The notes under the pieces are model-generated. The model was not told the DNA's origin, did not search any database, and saw nothing but the letters and a program-made list of their open reading frames with translations. A stretch of DNA of 64,000 nucleotides, taken from Chloracidobacterium sp. CP2_5A (GTDB lineage Bacteria; Acidobacteriota; Blastocatellia; Chloracidobacteriales; Chloracidobacteriaceae). A program made the translations under genes and the position numbers. Below are positions 1 to 8,592 of this stretch, in pieces. Location: positions 41,119 through 105,118 of the forward strand of contig NKPT01000006.1 in assembly GCA_002254845.1 (NCBI GenBank). Reading direction: 5' to 3'. Position 1 is the first letter of the stretch. Every line of letters starts with the position of its first letter.

Positions 1-525
1 GTCCAGCGCGCTGGTCGGCTCATCCGCTAGCGCTAGCTTCGGGCGATTCGCCAGGGCGCGCGCAATCCCGACGCGTTGCTGCTGTCCGGCGGAAAGCTGG
101 CGCGGAAAGTAGCGCGCCCGCTCCCGCAGCCCAACCTTGGCCAGCAAATCGAGGGCGTGAGCCTTCCCGGCGCGATTATCGGCGAATTTCATGCCCAGCG
201 CCACGTTTTCCAGCGCCGTAAAGGCCGGCAGCAGGTGGATGCTCTGAAACACGTAGCCGATGTGCGCGGCGCGAAAGCGGTCGCGGCGCGCCTCGTCAAG
301 GCGCGCGATGTCGGTGTCGTCGAGCCGGACTTCGCCCGCGTCCGGCGTGACAATCCCAGCGATGACGTTGAGCAAGGTGGTCTTGCCGGAACCGCTCGCG
401 CCGACCAGCGCGACTTGCTCGCCGGCGGCGACCGCCCAAGTCGGCACATCGAGAACGCGCGCCGGCGGCTCGCCATCAGGGCTGGGGTAAGCCAATTGAA
501 GATTGCGCAGGCTGAGCATGGCCAT
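1..525 (-). CDS. ABC transporter ATP-binding protein, LolD/MacB/FtsE type (3' end outside window)
   Basis: Reading the minus strand from ATG at 525 gives 175 codons open to the window edge. Visible motifs are Walker [10 protein letters not shown] near residue 43, a Q-loop (VFQS), the ABC signature LSAGQQQR and Walker [13 protein letters not shown], in normal order and spacing. The short N-terminus and the lipoprotein-export-like motif spacing fit the LolD/MacB/FtsE branch, which powers lipoprotein release or MacB-like export at the inner membrane. An in-frame ATG two codons later (519) is an alternative start. The C-terminal part after Walker B (H-loop) and any partner permease lie beyond position 1, so the substrate cannot be named. 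It is transcribed divergently from the CobW gene at 698. Confidence 0.92.
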   Translation of the reverse strand, partial: MAMLSLRNLQLAYPSPDGEPPARVLDVPTWAVAAGEQVALVGASGSGKTTLLNVIAGIVTPDAGEVRLDDTDIARLDEARRDRFRAAHIGYVFQSIHLLPAFTALENVALGMKFADNRAGKAHALDLLAKVGLRERARYFPRQLSAGQQQRVGIARALANRPKLALADEPTSALD

Positions 526-562
526 CCGGTTGCTGAAACTGACGCCGACACGCCGGGGGCGG

Positions 563-591
563 TTGCGGCTAGGAGTATTCCTAACTACAGT
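563..591 (+). promoter_or_regulatory. Candidate promoter with a palindrome in the spacer, upstream of the CobW gene
   Basis: TTGCGG (563-568) and TACAGT (586-591) are 17 bp apart. The spacer holds the interrupted palindrome TAGGAGTATTCCTA (570-583). A dyad between -35 and -10 is where a repressor would act, and metal-dependent control would suit a COG0523 gene. This is a by-eye match only, and the -35 is weak. Confidence 0.35.
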
Positions 592-697
592 CAGGAGGTA
601 GCACAATCTACTCGATGTGGGAACGGGCGCGAAAGCCGCCGGTTCCCGAAATCGCGTCTTTGAGCGAAACATTTTTGGACAAGCGAGGCATAAGGCG

Positions 698-2050
698 ATG
701 TCATCGGGAACTGCCGCGGAGCGCGTGCCGGTCACGGTGTTGACGGGCTTTTTGGGAGCGGGGAAAACCACGCTGCTAAACCGGCTACTGACCGAGCGGC
801 ACGGCAAGCGAATTGCCGTCATCGAGAACGAGTTTGGCGAGGTCGGCGTGGACAACGAGCTGGTCATTGACGCCGAAGAGGAAATCTTCGAGATGAACAA
901 CGGGTGCATCTGCTGCACCGTCCGGGGCGATCTCATCCGCATTCTCGGCAATCTGATGAAGCGCAGGGACAAGTTTGACTACATCCTCGTCGAGACGACC
1001 GGCCTGGCCGACCCGGGACCCGTGGCGCAGACCTTCTTCGTGGACGACGAGGCGCGGCGCAAAACGCGCTTGGACGGCATCGTGACGCTTGTGGACGCCA
1101 AGCACGTCTGGGAGCATTTCGATACAAGCGAGGTCAAAGAGCAAATCGCCTTTGCCGACGTCATCCTGATCAACAAAACCGATCTGGCGGACGCGGAGAC
1201 GCTTGACCGGCTGGAGCGACGCATCCGCGCGATGAACGCCACGGCGAAAGTTCTGCGCGCGCAGCAGTCCAACGTCCCGGCGGACGCCCTGCTCGACATC
1301 GGCGCGTTCGACTTGAACCGGGCGCTGGCGGTGGATCCGCAGTTTTTGGAGCCGGAGTATCCGTTTGAATATGGCGGCGCGTACGAGCTGGCGGCCGGGC
1401 GGTACGAGCTTGTCATGCAGCCCGGACCCGACCCTGAAATGGACGCCGCGCTGCTGCCCGTCCCCGCCGGCGCGGAAGACGGCTTGGCGGCGACGGCCGA
1501 CCGCGCCTTGGTTGTCTTCTCCGACGAGCCGGATTTGATGACGACAGGGAGCGTGATGACGCCGGGCGAGCGATTGCGGCGGCTGTGTCTGGAAGCCGCC
1601 GGCCCGACGACCTTTGTCTTTGAAGTTGAGCAAGATGGACGGTATGCGCTCTTTACCCGGCATCACCCCGACGAGTTCGCGGCCGCGCTCCGCCGCGACG
1701 GCCGCGAGATCGCGCCGACGGCGAGCCGGGCGTACAAGCCTGACCACGAACATGACGACGAGGTGTCGTCGGTTGGGATCACGACGCCGGGCGATCTCGA
1801 TCCGAAAAAGCTCAATGCGTGGCTGGGCGACTTGCTCCAGAGCCAAGGGCCGGACATTTTTCGGATGAAGGGCGTTTTGAGCATCGCGGGCGATCCGCGC
1901 CGGTTTGTGTTTCAGGGCGTCCACATGATGTTTGACGGTCGCCCCGACCGCGAATGGGGCGCGGAGCCGCGCCACAACGCGCTGGTCTTCATTGGGCGCA
2001 ACCTCGACCGGGCGGCGCTGGAAGCGAGCTTCCGAGCGTGTTTAGCATAG
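698..2050 (+). CDS. CobW/COG0523-family GTPase, putative metallochaperone
   Basis: The 450-aa cytoplasmic GTPase has a P-loop GFLGAGKTT (residues 17-25), the family metal-binding motif GCICC (Cys70, 72, 73), a switch region ETTGLADP and the guanine-specificity motif NKTD (159-162). COG0523 proteins deliver Zn, Co or similar metals to target enzymes. The C-terminal CobW_C region is present (YKPDHEHDDEVSSVGI, then a tail rich in GVLS/VFQGVH). Between the GTPase core and this region sits an insertion of about 110 residues without recognisable motifs, making the protein longer than the usual 320-400 aa. ATG 698 was chosen over the open frame back to 617 because the family N-terminus (VPVTVLTGFLG) follows directly and a purine-rich stretch precedes it. 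The metal specificity is not visible. Confidence 0.9.
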   Translation: MSSGTAAERVPVTVLTGFLGAGKTTLLNRLLTERHGKRIAVIENEFGEVGVDNELVIDAEEEIFEMNNGCICCTVRGDLIRILGNLMKRRDKFDYILVETTGLADPGPVAQTFFVDDEARRKTRLDGIVTLVDAKHVWEHFDTSEVKEQIAFADVILINKTDLADAETLDRLERRIRAMNATAKVLRAQQSNVPADALLDIGAFDLNRALAVDPQFLEPEYPFEYGGAYELAAGRYELVMQPGPDPEMDAALLPVPAGAEDGLAATADRALVVFSDEPDLMTTGSVMTPGERLRRLCLEAAGPTTFVFEVEQDGRYALFTRHHPDEFAAALRRDGREIAPTASRAYKPDHEHDDEVSSVGITTPGDLDPKKLNAWLGDLLQSQGPDIFRMKGVLSIAGDPRRFVFQGVHMMFDGRPDREWGAEPRHNALVFIGRNLDRAALEASFRACLA

Positions 2051-2367
2051 CTTGAGCGGGACGGCGCCAGGGCCATCCCCGCGCCGCTCGCCGCGGCGGG
2101 AAGCGGACGAGCGCCCTCAGTCCGCGATCGCAGATGAAAAGCCGCATGCAAGCGACTGACCGGAAAAGCCGCTCAGGACTTCCGGCAGCGACTCGGGGGA
2201 TGGTATCGCCGCCGCCGCTGGAGTATGATCCGTAATAGCTGGCTGCCGTCGGCCGCGTCTCTCTATGGGCGCGTCGTCACCAAGGTTACGCTATCGTTCT
2301 TTTTTTCGCAGAAAGCTTGTCTTGCGCGCTGCAGCGCCCATCCGGTCTCGTTGGCGAGTAATGACCA
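2051..2367. other. Intergenic region without a convincing gene
   Basis: These 317 bp between the CobW gene and the large ATPase gene show no ORF with plausible composition. A TATGAT-like hexamer lies near 2223 without a good -35. No terminator hairpin with a T-run is visible after the CobW stop. Confidence 0.5.
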
Positions 2368-5300
2368 ATGGCCCAGAAAATACGTGATTGTCTGAACGTT
2401 GCCGAGTTTACCCCGGTAGACTTCGCCACGCCGGGCTGGGAACGCGAGCTGCTTCAGCGGGCGCTGCTGACCTATGAGTTTGGCGATGTCCTTCAGCGGT
2501 TGAGCGCGCGGCTGGTCGAGCTGACGCCGGCGGGGCACCGCGCCTCGCTGCTGGTTGGGCCGCCCGGCAGCGGCAAGTCGTTTTTGTTGCGGCTGGTTCA
2601 CGCGCTGGCGCAGTCCGCCGGCAAGTCGCTCGGTCAGGCTTCGCGGCGGCTACAGGATATTCACGCCCAGCTTGGGCCGCGGCGCTGGCAGGTGGTTGGC
2701 TTTTACGGCGGGCAAATCGCCCAGCCGGAAATCGCGTCGGCGTCGCTGGAGTACTTGGGGCGCTTCGTCAGCTACGCGCTGACGGCGGACGGCTTATCCT
2801 CGGCAAGCGCGACGCCGGCCGTATCCGACATCCTCGCGGCTTGTCAGTCTCTCCCCCCTGGCGAGGGGGTGGTCGTTCTGATTGACGGGCTTGACGACCT
2901 GCTGCACAAGCGCCCGTTTCGCGCGGCGGGGCTGGTGGTGGAAACCCTGGAGCTGCTGAGTCAGGTCTCGCGGCAGTCGCCGCTTTGCGTCTATGTTTCG
3001 GCGACGGACGTTTTGCTCGACCCAGTTAAGGGTCGCCGGCTGTCGGCGGAACAGGTGGCGACGCTGCTTGGCAACTATGCCATTGAGTATCTCGGCGAAA
3101 ACGCCATCCCGGCGCTGATCGGCGCGCATTTGCTGACCAAAAACGCGCGCCAGCGGCATGCAGTCGCGCAGGTGCGCGAGCAGCTTCAATCAAAGCTCCC
3201 GGAGCTGCAACTGGATGAGCAGCGGCTCATCAACCTCTATCCGCTGCATCCGATGGCCTGGGATATTGGCGTTCGCCTGCGGCGGCACTTGAGCGGCTTC
3301 TCTTTTCCGGCCTTCGCGCTGAAGGCGGCCGAGCGCATTCGGAATCGTCCGGCGGAAGGGCTCTTCACCGTGGACGAGATGTTTGACGCCTTGGAGTCGC
3401 GGCTGCGCGCCGTGCCGACCTTCGCCCACGCCTTTGAGAACTATGATCAGGCCGTGGAGGCGGTGCTGCCGCGCATCAGCCAGGGTCAGCGACTGCACAC
3501 CCGCATGCTGCTCAAGGCGATGCTCATGCACTCGCTGGCCGGGATTCCCGCGACCGTGCGCAACCTAACCAACGCTATTCTGTTTTATGACCTCTACGGC
3601 CAGAAGCCGACCTATAAGCTATCGGCCGCCCTGCTTCAGCAAATCAAGGCGCTGGCGAAAAACGCCATCGTCACGGAGGGCGCGGCGGACGAGCGGGAGT
3701 ATCGGTTCGCGCTACAGCCGGGCGAGGCCCTTGACAATATCGTCGCCGCGCAGGCGAGCGGGCTGAGCGACAACGACCCGCGCCTTAATCTGGCGCTCCT
3801 TGCGTCCGGAAGCCAGCTCTTTGAGGACTTTCCGCTTGGGTTCGCCACGGAGGGGGATAAGCTGTGGGTGATGCGCTGCGCCAGCCTGTGGCATATCATC
3901 CAGCAGGACGCGCTTGGGATTGTCTGGGAGCCGGCCCAGGCTCAGCGCGGCAGCGACCATCAGATGCGCGTCCATTTTCCGCGGCGCGCCGGGCAGGCGG
4001 ATTTTGACATTGAAACCCTGCGCGCCAGCGACGTCGGGACGCACTGGCTGCCGGGGGCGCTCGACCCGGAAGACATCTGGGCGCTCAAGCGGCTGGTGTT
4101 CCTCTCCGACCCGACGCTGCTTGGCGGCAGCGCGCTGACCGACGCGGCCGCTCAGCGCGTCTTTGACGAGGCGAGGCAGACGGGGCTGGCGCTCTTCCGA
4201 CGCAAGTATCTCTCCGAAGGGCGCTTCGTCTTTCGGAGCGGAACGGTCAGCGATGTCCCGCTGCCGACCTCGCCCGCGCCGTGGCAGATGTGGGAATGGC
4301 TTCTGCCGCTCACGTCGCCGACTTCTCCGGAGGGGGCGCCCGACGCGCTGTCGCTCGACGCGGCTCTGTGGATTGGCCATCTCGCCGCGCCAGCGCGCCA
4401 GCGCGTCGAGATGTTCATTCCCGAGGACGTTGAGCGGGCGCTATCGGAGCTTGGCGCTTACTATTACGCCTGGCGGCAGCGCGACCTTTCAAAAGCCATC
4501 GAGACGCTGTCGCAGGCGCCGGAGCAGGAAACCGAAATCTGGGACGCGATTCGCGTCGTCCGGCGGTTTGAGCGGGTCGCCACCCACGCCCGCCACGCCC
4601 TCGCGCACAGGTCCATCACGGAAGAGCTGGAAGAAATTATCCTGCTTTTCGACAGCGACCTGGACGCCTTCTGGCGCGACCGCGCCACGCTGGAGATGGT
4701 TTATAGCTATAGCCAGGCGCAGGCGAGCTGCGAGGCCAAGCTGCGGTACCTCAATGAGAGCTTCGTCACCAATAATCCGGTCGCCGAGCGGATTCGCTCC
4801 ACCTTCAAGCTCCGGGGCGCGCCGCCGTGGCAGTTGTTTTACGCCAACAATCGCAAGCAAGTGGATTTGGCGTTCGGGGCGTTTCAGCCGGCCTATGCTG
4901 AGTTTTACAGCTTGCTTCACGCCGGCGCGACGCAGTCCAGCGTCATCGAGCCGCTGTGCACGCGACTGGTTTCCAGTCCTGAATGGCAAAACATGGAAAT
5001 GATCACGCAGCTCAGCATTAGCCGGCAGGACTTTCTCGTGGACGCCATCAACGAAATCTCGAACCTTTATCAAATGGTGTGCACGGAGCCAGTTGACGAA
5101 ATTCTGCTCGTTCAGCCCAAATGCCGCTGCGGCTTCGCCCCGGAAGAGGCGGGACGGCTGCGCGCCGCGGAGGAGCGCGCCTTGAGCTTGATTCGGCGCG
5201 GGCTTGACATTCACCGAGATATTCTGCGCGGCCTGCGCGAGGAGATTCGGGAGCGCCTCAAGCGGCGCCGACAGCAGGTTTCGCCGGAAACCATTCACAA

Positions 5301-5385
5301 AATCGCGGCGCTCGTCGGAAACGACGCCATGCCGTTGCTCGATGACGAAACCGTGAGGGTTCTGAATGAAGTGATCGCCGGGTAG
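2368..5385 (+). CDS. Large P-loop ATPase of unknown function (BREX/DUF6079-like layout), 1005 aa
   Basis: The N-terminal ATPase has Walker A GPPGSGKS (residues 64-71) and Walker B VVVLIDGLDD (Asp173/Asp176). A YPLHP motif at 291-295 follows, in a position and context resembling the large AAA-like ATPases of the BrxC/PglY, DUF499 and DUF6079 groups. The remaining 700 residues are mostly helical-looking with no recognised domain. A CRCGF element (Cys919, Cys921) lies near the end, followed by a charged helix. No signal peptide or membrane segment is seen, so it is probably cytoplasmic. It is the first gene of a run in which the next gene starts 27 nt downstream and leads by overlap into P-II and Amt. 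The BREX-like comparison is by eye; without methylase, phosphatase or protease partners in this operon a defence role is only a possibility. Confidence 0.85.
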   Translation: MAQKIRDCLNVAEFTPVDFATPGWERELLQRALLTYEFGDVLQRLSARLVELTPAGHRASLLVGPPGSGKSFLLRLVHALAQSAGKSLGQASRRLQDIHAQLGPRRWQVVGFYGGQIAQPEIASASLEYLGRFVSYALTADGLSSASATPAVSDILAACQSLPPGEGVVVLIDGLDDLLHKRPFRAAGLVVETLELLSQVSRQSPLCVYVSATDVLLDPVKGRRLSAEQVATLLGNYAIEYLGENAIPALIGAHLLTKNARQRHAVAQVREQLQSKLPELQLDEQRLINLYPLHPMAWDIGVRLRRHLSGFSFPAFALKAAERIRNRPAEGLFTVDEMFDALESRLRAVPTFAHAFENYDQAVEAVLPRISQGQRLHTRMLLKAMLMHSLAGIPATVRNLTNAILFYDLYGQKPTYKLSAALLQQIKALAKNAIVTEGAADEREYRFALQPGEALDNIVAAQASGLSDNDPRLNLALLASGSQLFEDFPLGFATEGDKLWVMRCASLWHIIQQDALGIVWEPAQAQRGSDHQMRVHFPRRAGQADFDIETLRASDVGTHWLPGALDPEDIWALKRLVFLSDPTLLGGSALTDAAAQRVFDEARQTGLALFRRKYLSEGRFVFRSGTVSDVPLPTSPAPWQMWEWLLPLTSPTSPEGAPDALSLDAALWIGHLAAPARQRVEMFIPEDVERALSELGAYYYAWRQRDLSKAIETLSQAPEQETEIWDAIRVVRRFERVATHARHALAHRSITEELEEIILLFDSDLDAFWRDRATLEMVYSYSQAQASCEAKLRYLNESFVTNNPVAERIRSTFKLRGAPPWQLFYANNRKQVDLAFGAFQPAYAEFYSLLHAGATQSSVIEPLCTRLVSSPEWQNMEMITQLSISRQDFLVDAINEISNLYQMVCTEPVDEILLVQPKCRCGFAPEEAGRLRAAEERALSLIRRGLDIHRDILRGLREEIRERLKRRRQQVSPETIHKIAALVGNDAMPLLDDETVRVLNEVIAG

Positions 5386-5412
5386 CCGCCGCTTATCATA
5401 CGAAACGCCTCT

Positions 5413-5742
5413 ATGGTCAAGACTGAACGCACGTATCTCGGCAAGCTCGGCCTGATTTTCAACTCTCGGTACATCACGCAAACCGATGACGATCGAGTGG
5501 AGTATCGCTACATTGCCTCTTGCGGCGAGAGCTATTTGTTTGAAGTTGTTGGCGACGATGTGTATATCGTGGCTGAAAACGGCGACTTTGACGAGTTTGA
5601 GGCTTACGCCCGGCACTTGGCCGAGGAAGTTTACCCGGCGCAGCGCGCCGCTCAGGCCGCTGCGCAGGAAGTCGCCGCCCGGCCAGCCGCGGACGGCGAC
5701 GCGCCGGCCGGCGCGTCGCGAAAAGGCAGGAGCGCTCCATGA
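5413..5742 (+). CDS. Small acidic protein of unknown function, 109 aa, in the ATPase/P-II/Amt operon
   Basis: I do not recognise this protein. Residues 1-75 look folded (beta-rich, acidic, with a YIAENGDFDEFE-like helix start). The last 30 residues are a low-complexity Ala/Pro/Gly tail ending in basic residues. It starts 27 nt after the large ATPase and its stop overlaps the P-II start as ATGA (5739-5742), so it is very likely translated in coupling with both. The tight placement suggests a partner of the upstream ATPase or an adaptor to P-II. That is inference from position only. Confidence 0.75.
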   Translation: MVKTERTYLGKLGLIFNSRYITQTDDDRVEYRYIASCGESYLFEVVGDDVYIVAENGDFDEFEAYARHLAEEVYPAQRAAQAAAQEVAARPAADGDAPAGASRKGRSAP

Positions 5743-6161
5743 AACTCATCACGGCTATTATTCGCCCAGAGCGGCTGGCAGAGGTCAAGTCCGCTCTTTT
5801 TCGGGTTGGCGTGACGGGACTCTCCGTTAGCGGCGTCCGGGGCCATGGGGGCGAGCCGGAGATTGTCGAGCATGTCCGCGGACAGCGCATCGTGGTCGAG
5901 TTCACTGAGAAGGTTGAGCTGCGCATGGCCGTCTCCGAGCCGTTTGTCGAGCCGGCGGTGGCAGCCATCCTGACGGCGGCCCGCACCGGCGCGGTTGGCG
6001 ACGGGAAAATCTTTATCCAATCGCTGGAGCGCGTGATTCGCATCCGCACCGGCGAGGAAAATGAAGCCGCCCTGACGCCGCTCACCGCCGAAGAAGTGCA
6101 GGCGCGGGCGTTGCAGGAAGCGCCCGACAAAGGGACGGCCAACCTTGGGAAAGCGCCATGA
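5739..6161 (+). CDS. glnB: Nitrogen regulatory P-II family protein
   Basis: P-II proteins are trimeric signal transducers that bind ATP/ADP and 2-oxoglutarate; when encoded beside amt they usually plug the ammonium channel when nitrogen is plentiful. The start MKLITAIIRPERL, the T-loop region and the B-loop signature TGAVGDGKIFI are all present. By hand alignment to E. coli GlnB, the uridylylated T-loop Tyr51 is replaced by Val (context EHVRGQRIVVEF), so classic uridylylation is unlikely. The protein is 140 aa against the usual 112, with an extra Ala/Glu-rich C-terminal tail. Its stop overlaps the amt start as ATGA (6158-6161), and its own start overlaps the preceding small gene. Confidence 0.92.
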   Translation: MKLITAIIRPERLAEVKSALFRVGVTGLSVSGVRGHGGEPEIVEHVRGQRIVVEFTEKVELRMAVSEPFVEPAVAAILTAARTGAVGDGKIFIQSLERVIRIRTGEENEAALTPLTAEEVQARALQEAPDKGTANLGKAP

Positions 6162-7423
6162 ACGAGACAGGCATTTCAGCCGGCGACACGGCCTGGCTAC
6201 TGACCTCAGCCGCCTTGGTCTTTTTGATGACGCCGGGACTCGCCTTCTTTTACGGCGGACTGGTCAGTCGGCGACACGTCCTCAACACCCTGATGATGAC
6301 GATCGGGGCGCTCTGCGTGGCCGCGCTCGTCTGGGCATTGATCGGCTATTCGCTCGCCTTCGCGCCCGGCGGCGCCTTGATTGGCGGGCTCGCGTGGGCC
6401 GGCTTTCAGGGCGTCGGCGGCGAGCCGCAGGCGGATTACGCGGCGACGGTGCCGCACCTGGCCTTCGCCGCCTTCCAGGGCATGTTCGCGGTCATCGCGC
6501 CGGCGCTCACGGCCGGGGCAGTCGTGGGGCGCATGGACTTTCGAGCGTACCTGCTCTTTGTGGCGTTGTGGTGCGTTGGCGTCTATGCTCCGGTGGCGCA
6601 CTGGGTCTGGGGGCTTGGCGGATGGATTCGGGAATCCGGGGCGCTGGATTTCGCCGGCGGGACCGTCGTGCACATCGCGGCCGGCGCGGCAGCCCTGGTC
6701 GCCGCCGCCTTGGTTGGCGCGCGCGCCGATGTCAAGCGCTCGCCGCTTCGCCCGCACAATGTCCCGTTTGTGCTGCTGGGCGCCGGGCTGTTGTGGTTTG
6801 GATGGCTTGGCTTCAACGCCGGCTCGGCGCTGACCGCGGGCGGGCTGGCGAGCCTAGCCCTGGTCACGACGCACCTGAGCGCGGCGGCGGCCGTCCTCGT
6901 CTGGCTGGCGATTGAAACCGCTCGCGCCGGCAAGGCCACGGCGGTCGGAGCCGCGACCGCCGCGGTCGTCGGGCTGGTTGGCATTACGCCCGCCGCCGGC
7001 TTCGTGTCGCCGGCGGCGGCGATGGCGATTGGCGGCATCACGGCGGCAGTCGGCTACGCGGCCATTCAGTGGCGGACGCGCCTCAACCTTGATGACACGC
7101 TCGACGTTTTCGCCTGTCACGGCGTCGGCGGCATGTGCGGCTCGCTCCTGACCGGCGTTTTTGCCCGGCAGTCGCTCAACGAGGCCGGCGCGAACGGACT
7201 GCTCGCCGGCAACCCAAAGCTGGTTCTGACACAGTTGATCGCGGTCGTCGCCACGCTGGCTTACACGCTGGCGGCGACGTTCGTCCTGCTGAAGCTTGTG
7301 GGGCTTATCCTGCCGCTCCGCTTGCCTCTTGCCCAAGAGCTGGAAGGCATTGACCGCCACGCCCACGGCGAAACCGCCTATCATGAAGCCACCGGGGACG
7401 ACCTCTTTGACCCGGCGGTGTGA
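6158..7423 (+). CDS. amtB: Ammonium transporter (Amt/MEP family)
   Basis: This 421-aa polytopic inner-membrane channel conducts ammonium/ammonia. The Amt signature FFYGGLV occurs near residue 30, and the pore twin histidines are at His172 (GGTVVHIAAG) and His321 (CHGVGGMCG). About eleven hydrophobic segments can be counted. The C-terminal cytosolic tail (LEGIDRHAHGETAY) matches the Amt tail that contacts P-II proteins. ATGA overlap with the P-II gene supports the classic glnK-amtB functional pair. The unusual point is that the pair is the tail of an operon begun by a giant ATPase. Confidence 0.95.
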   Translation: MNETGISAGDTAWLLTSAALVFLMTPGLAFFYGGLVSRRHVLNTLMMTIGALCVAALVWALIGYSLAFAPGGALIGGLAWAGFQGVGGEPQADYAATVPHLAFAAFQGMFAVIAPALTAGAVVGRMDFRAYLLFVALWCVGVYAPVAHWVWGLGGWIRESGALDFAGGTVVHIAAGAAALVAAALVGARADVKRSPLRPHNVPFVLLGAGLLWFGWLGFNAGSALTAGGLASLALVTTHLSAAAAVLVWLAIETARAGKATAVGAATAAVVGLVGITPAAGFVSPAAAMAIGGITAAVGYAAIQWRTRLNLDDTLDVFACHGVGGMCGSLLTGVFARQSLNEAGANGLLAGNPKLVLTQLIAVVATLAYTLAATFVLLKLVGLILPLRLPLAQELEGIDRHAHGETAYHEATGDDLFDPAV

Positions 7424-7478
7424 GGCTGGGCAAGCGGCTGACTGGCGCCAACTCGCCTGCGGCTCCTGAAAACGCTCC

Positions 7479-8555
7479 GTGAATTACATCGGCAGTAAGC
7501 GCTCCCTGCTTCCTTTTTTGGAAAGGCATATCCTGGAATTTTCATCGCCGGAAACCAATCGGGCGTTTTTTGATGTTTTCGCAGGCACTGGAGCCGTGGG
7601 GCGACACTTCAAAAAGCTTGGATTTCAAGTCATCTCAAATGATATTCAACATTATAGCTACTGCCTCAATCGAGCATACATAGGCATTAACCGCCCCCCG
7701 GCGTTTTGTAAGCTAGCGAATTTTTTTTCGGACTCCGCCAACGGCTTGCCCGACAAAGCGATTGACAGGGTTCTTGATTATTTGAACCGGCTTGCGGGCT
7801 GCGAAGGCTTTGTTTATCGAAATTACTGCCTGGGCGGCACAGTAGGGACCGAGTTTCCGCGACAGTACTTCACCGACGAAAATGGAAAACTATGCGACGC
7901 TATTCGTCTCCAGATAGAAAAATGGCGTCAGGATAAGCTGATTTCCGATAATGAATACTTTTATTTGCTAGCAAGCCTCATTGAGGCGGTTGATAAGGTG
8001 GCTAACACGGCTTCCGTTTATGGCGCCTTTCTCAAGCGGATAAAGCCCAGCGCGCAAAAGTCGCTCAAGCTGGAGCGGCTTGACATCATACCGAGCCAAA
8101 AGAAGCACCAGGTTTATCAGCAACCTGGCGCTTCGCTGGCGCGCAGCGTTGCCTGCGACATCCTTTACATTGACCCGCCCTACAATCAGCGCCAGTACGC
8201 TACCAACTATCATGTGTTGGAAACCATCGCTCGCTACGATAGCCCGCCGCTTTATGGCGTCACGGGGCTGCGCGACTACGAGCATCAGAAATCAGACTTT
8301 TGCTACCGGTCAAAGGCCCTCAAGTCGCTTGAGAGCTTGATCCAAAACGCGACGGCGCGTTACATCTTCCTGAGTTATAATAGCGAAGGATTGATGCCGG
8401 AACAGGAAGTGATCTCAATGATGAAGCGATATGGCAAGGCGGAGCTCAGGCAAGCGGCGCATCGGCGCTTTCGAGCCGATGTCAACCGCGCGAGCCGACG
8501 ATATAAGGCGGATCAGGTCACTGAGTATCTGTTCTGCCTCGAAAAGCTTGCATAA
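7479..8555 (+). CDS. D12-class DNA adenine-N6 methyltransferase, apparently without a restriction partner
   Basis: The N-terminal AdoMet motif GSKRSLLPFL (residues 5-14) and FxGxG motif DVFAGTGAVG (32-41) precede the catalytic DPPY at 232-235. This is the order typical of D12-class (Dam-like, alpha-type) methyltransferases, which methylate adenine in a short DNA site. The start is GTG at 7479, since MNYIGSKRSLL is the canonical family N-terminus. Codon use is visibly AT-richer than both neighbours (for example the stretch around 7640-7680), which suggests horizontal acquisition. No endonuclease gene is adjacent: upstream is amt and downstream a DUF721 protein. The recognition site cannot be predicted. 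Confidence 0.9.
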   Translation: MNYIGSKRSLLPFLERHILEFSSPETNRAFFDVFAGTGAVGRHFKKLGFQVISNDIQHYSYCLNRAYIGINRPPAFCKLANFFSDSANGLPDKAIDRVLDYLNRLAGCEGFVYRNYCLGGTVGTEFPRQYFTDENGKLCDAIRLQIEKWRQDKLISDNEYFYLLASLIEAVDKVANTASVYGAFLKRIKPSAQKSLKLERLDIIPSQKKHQVYQQPGASLARSVACDILYIDPPYNQRQYATNYHVLETIARYDSPPLYGVTGLRDYEHQKSDFCYRSKALKSLESLIQNATARYIFLSYNSEGLMPEQEVISMMKRYGKAELRQAAHRRFRADVNRASRRYKADQVTEYLFCLEKLA

Positions 8556-8592
8556 GGCATCTCTCGCCGAGACCTGACCCGGAGGCGCCGCC

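Noticed and set aside
785..1975. 396-codon minus-strand ORF opposite the CobW gene
   Set aside because: It is the antisense shadow of a clear GTPase; its His/Arg-rich composition has no family motif.
4489..5616. 375-codon minus-strand ORF opposite the ATPase and small gene
   Set aside because: It spans two real genes on the other strand and has no recognisable domain.
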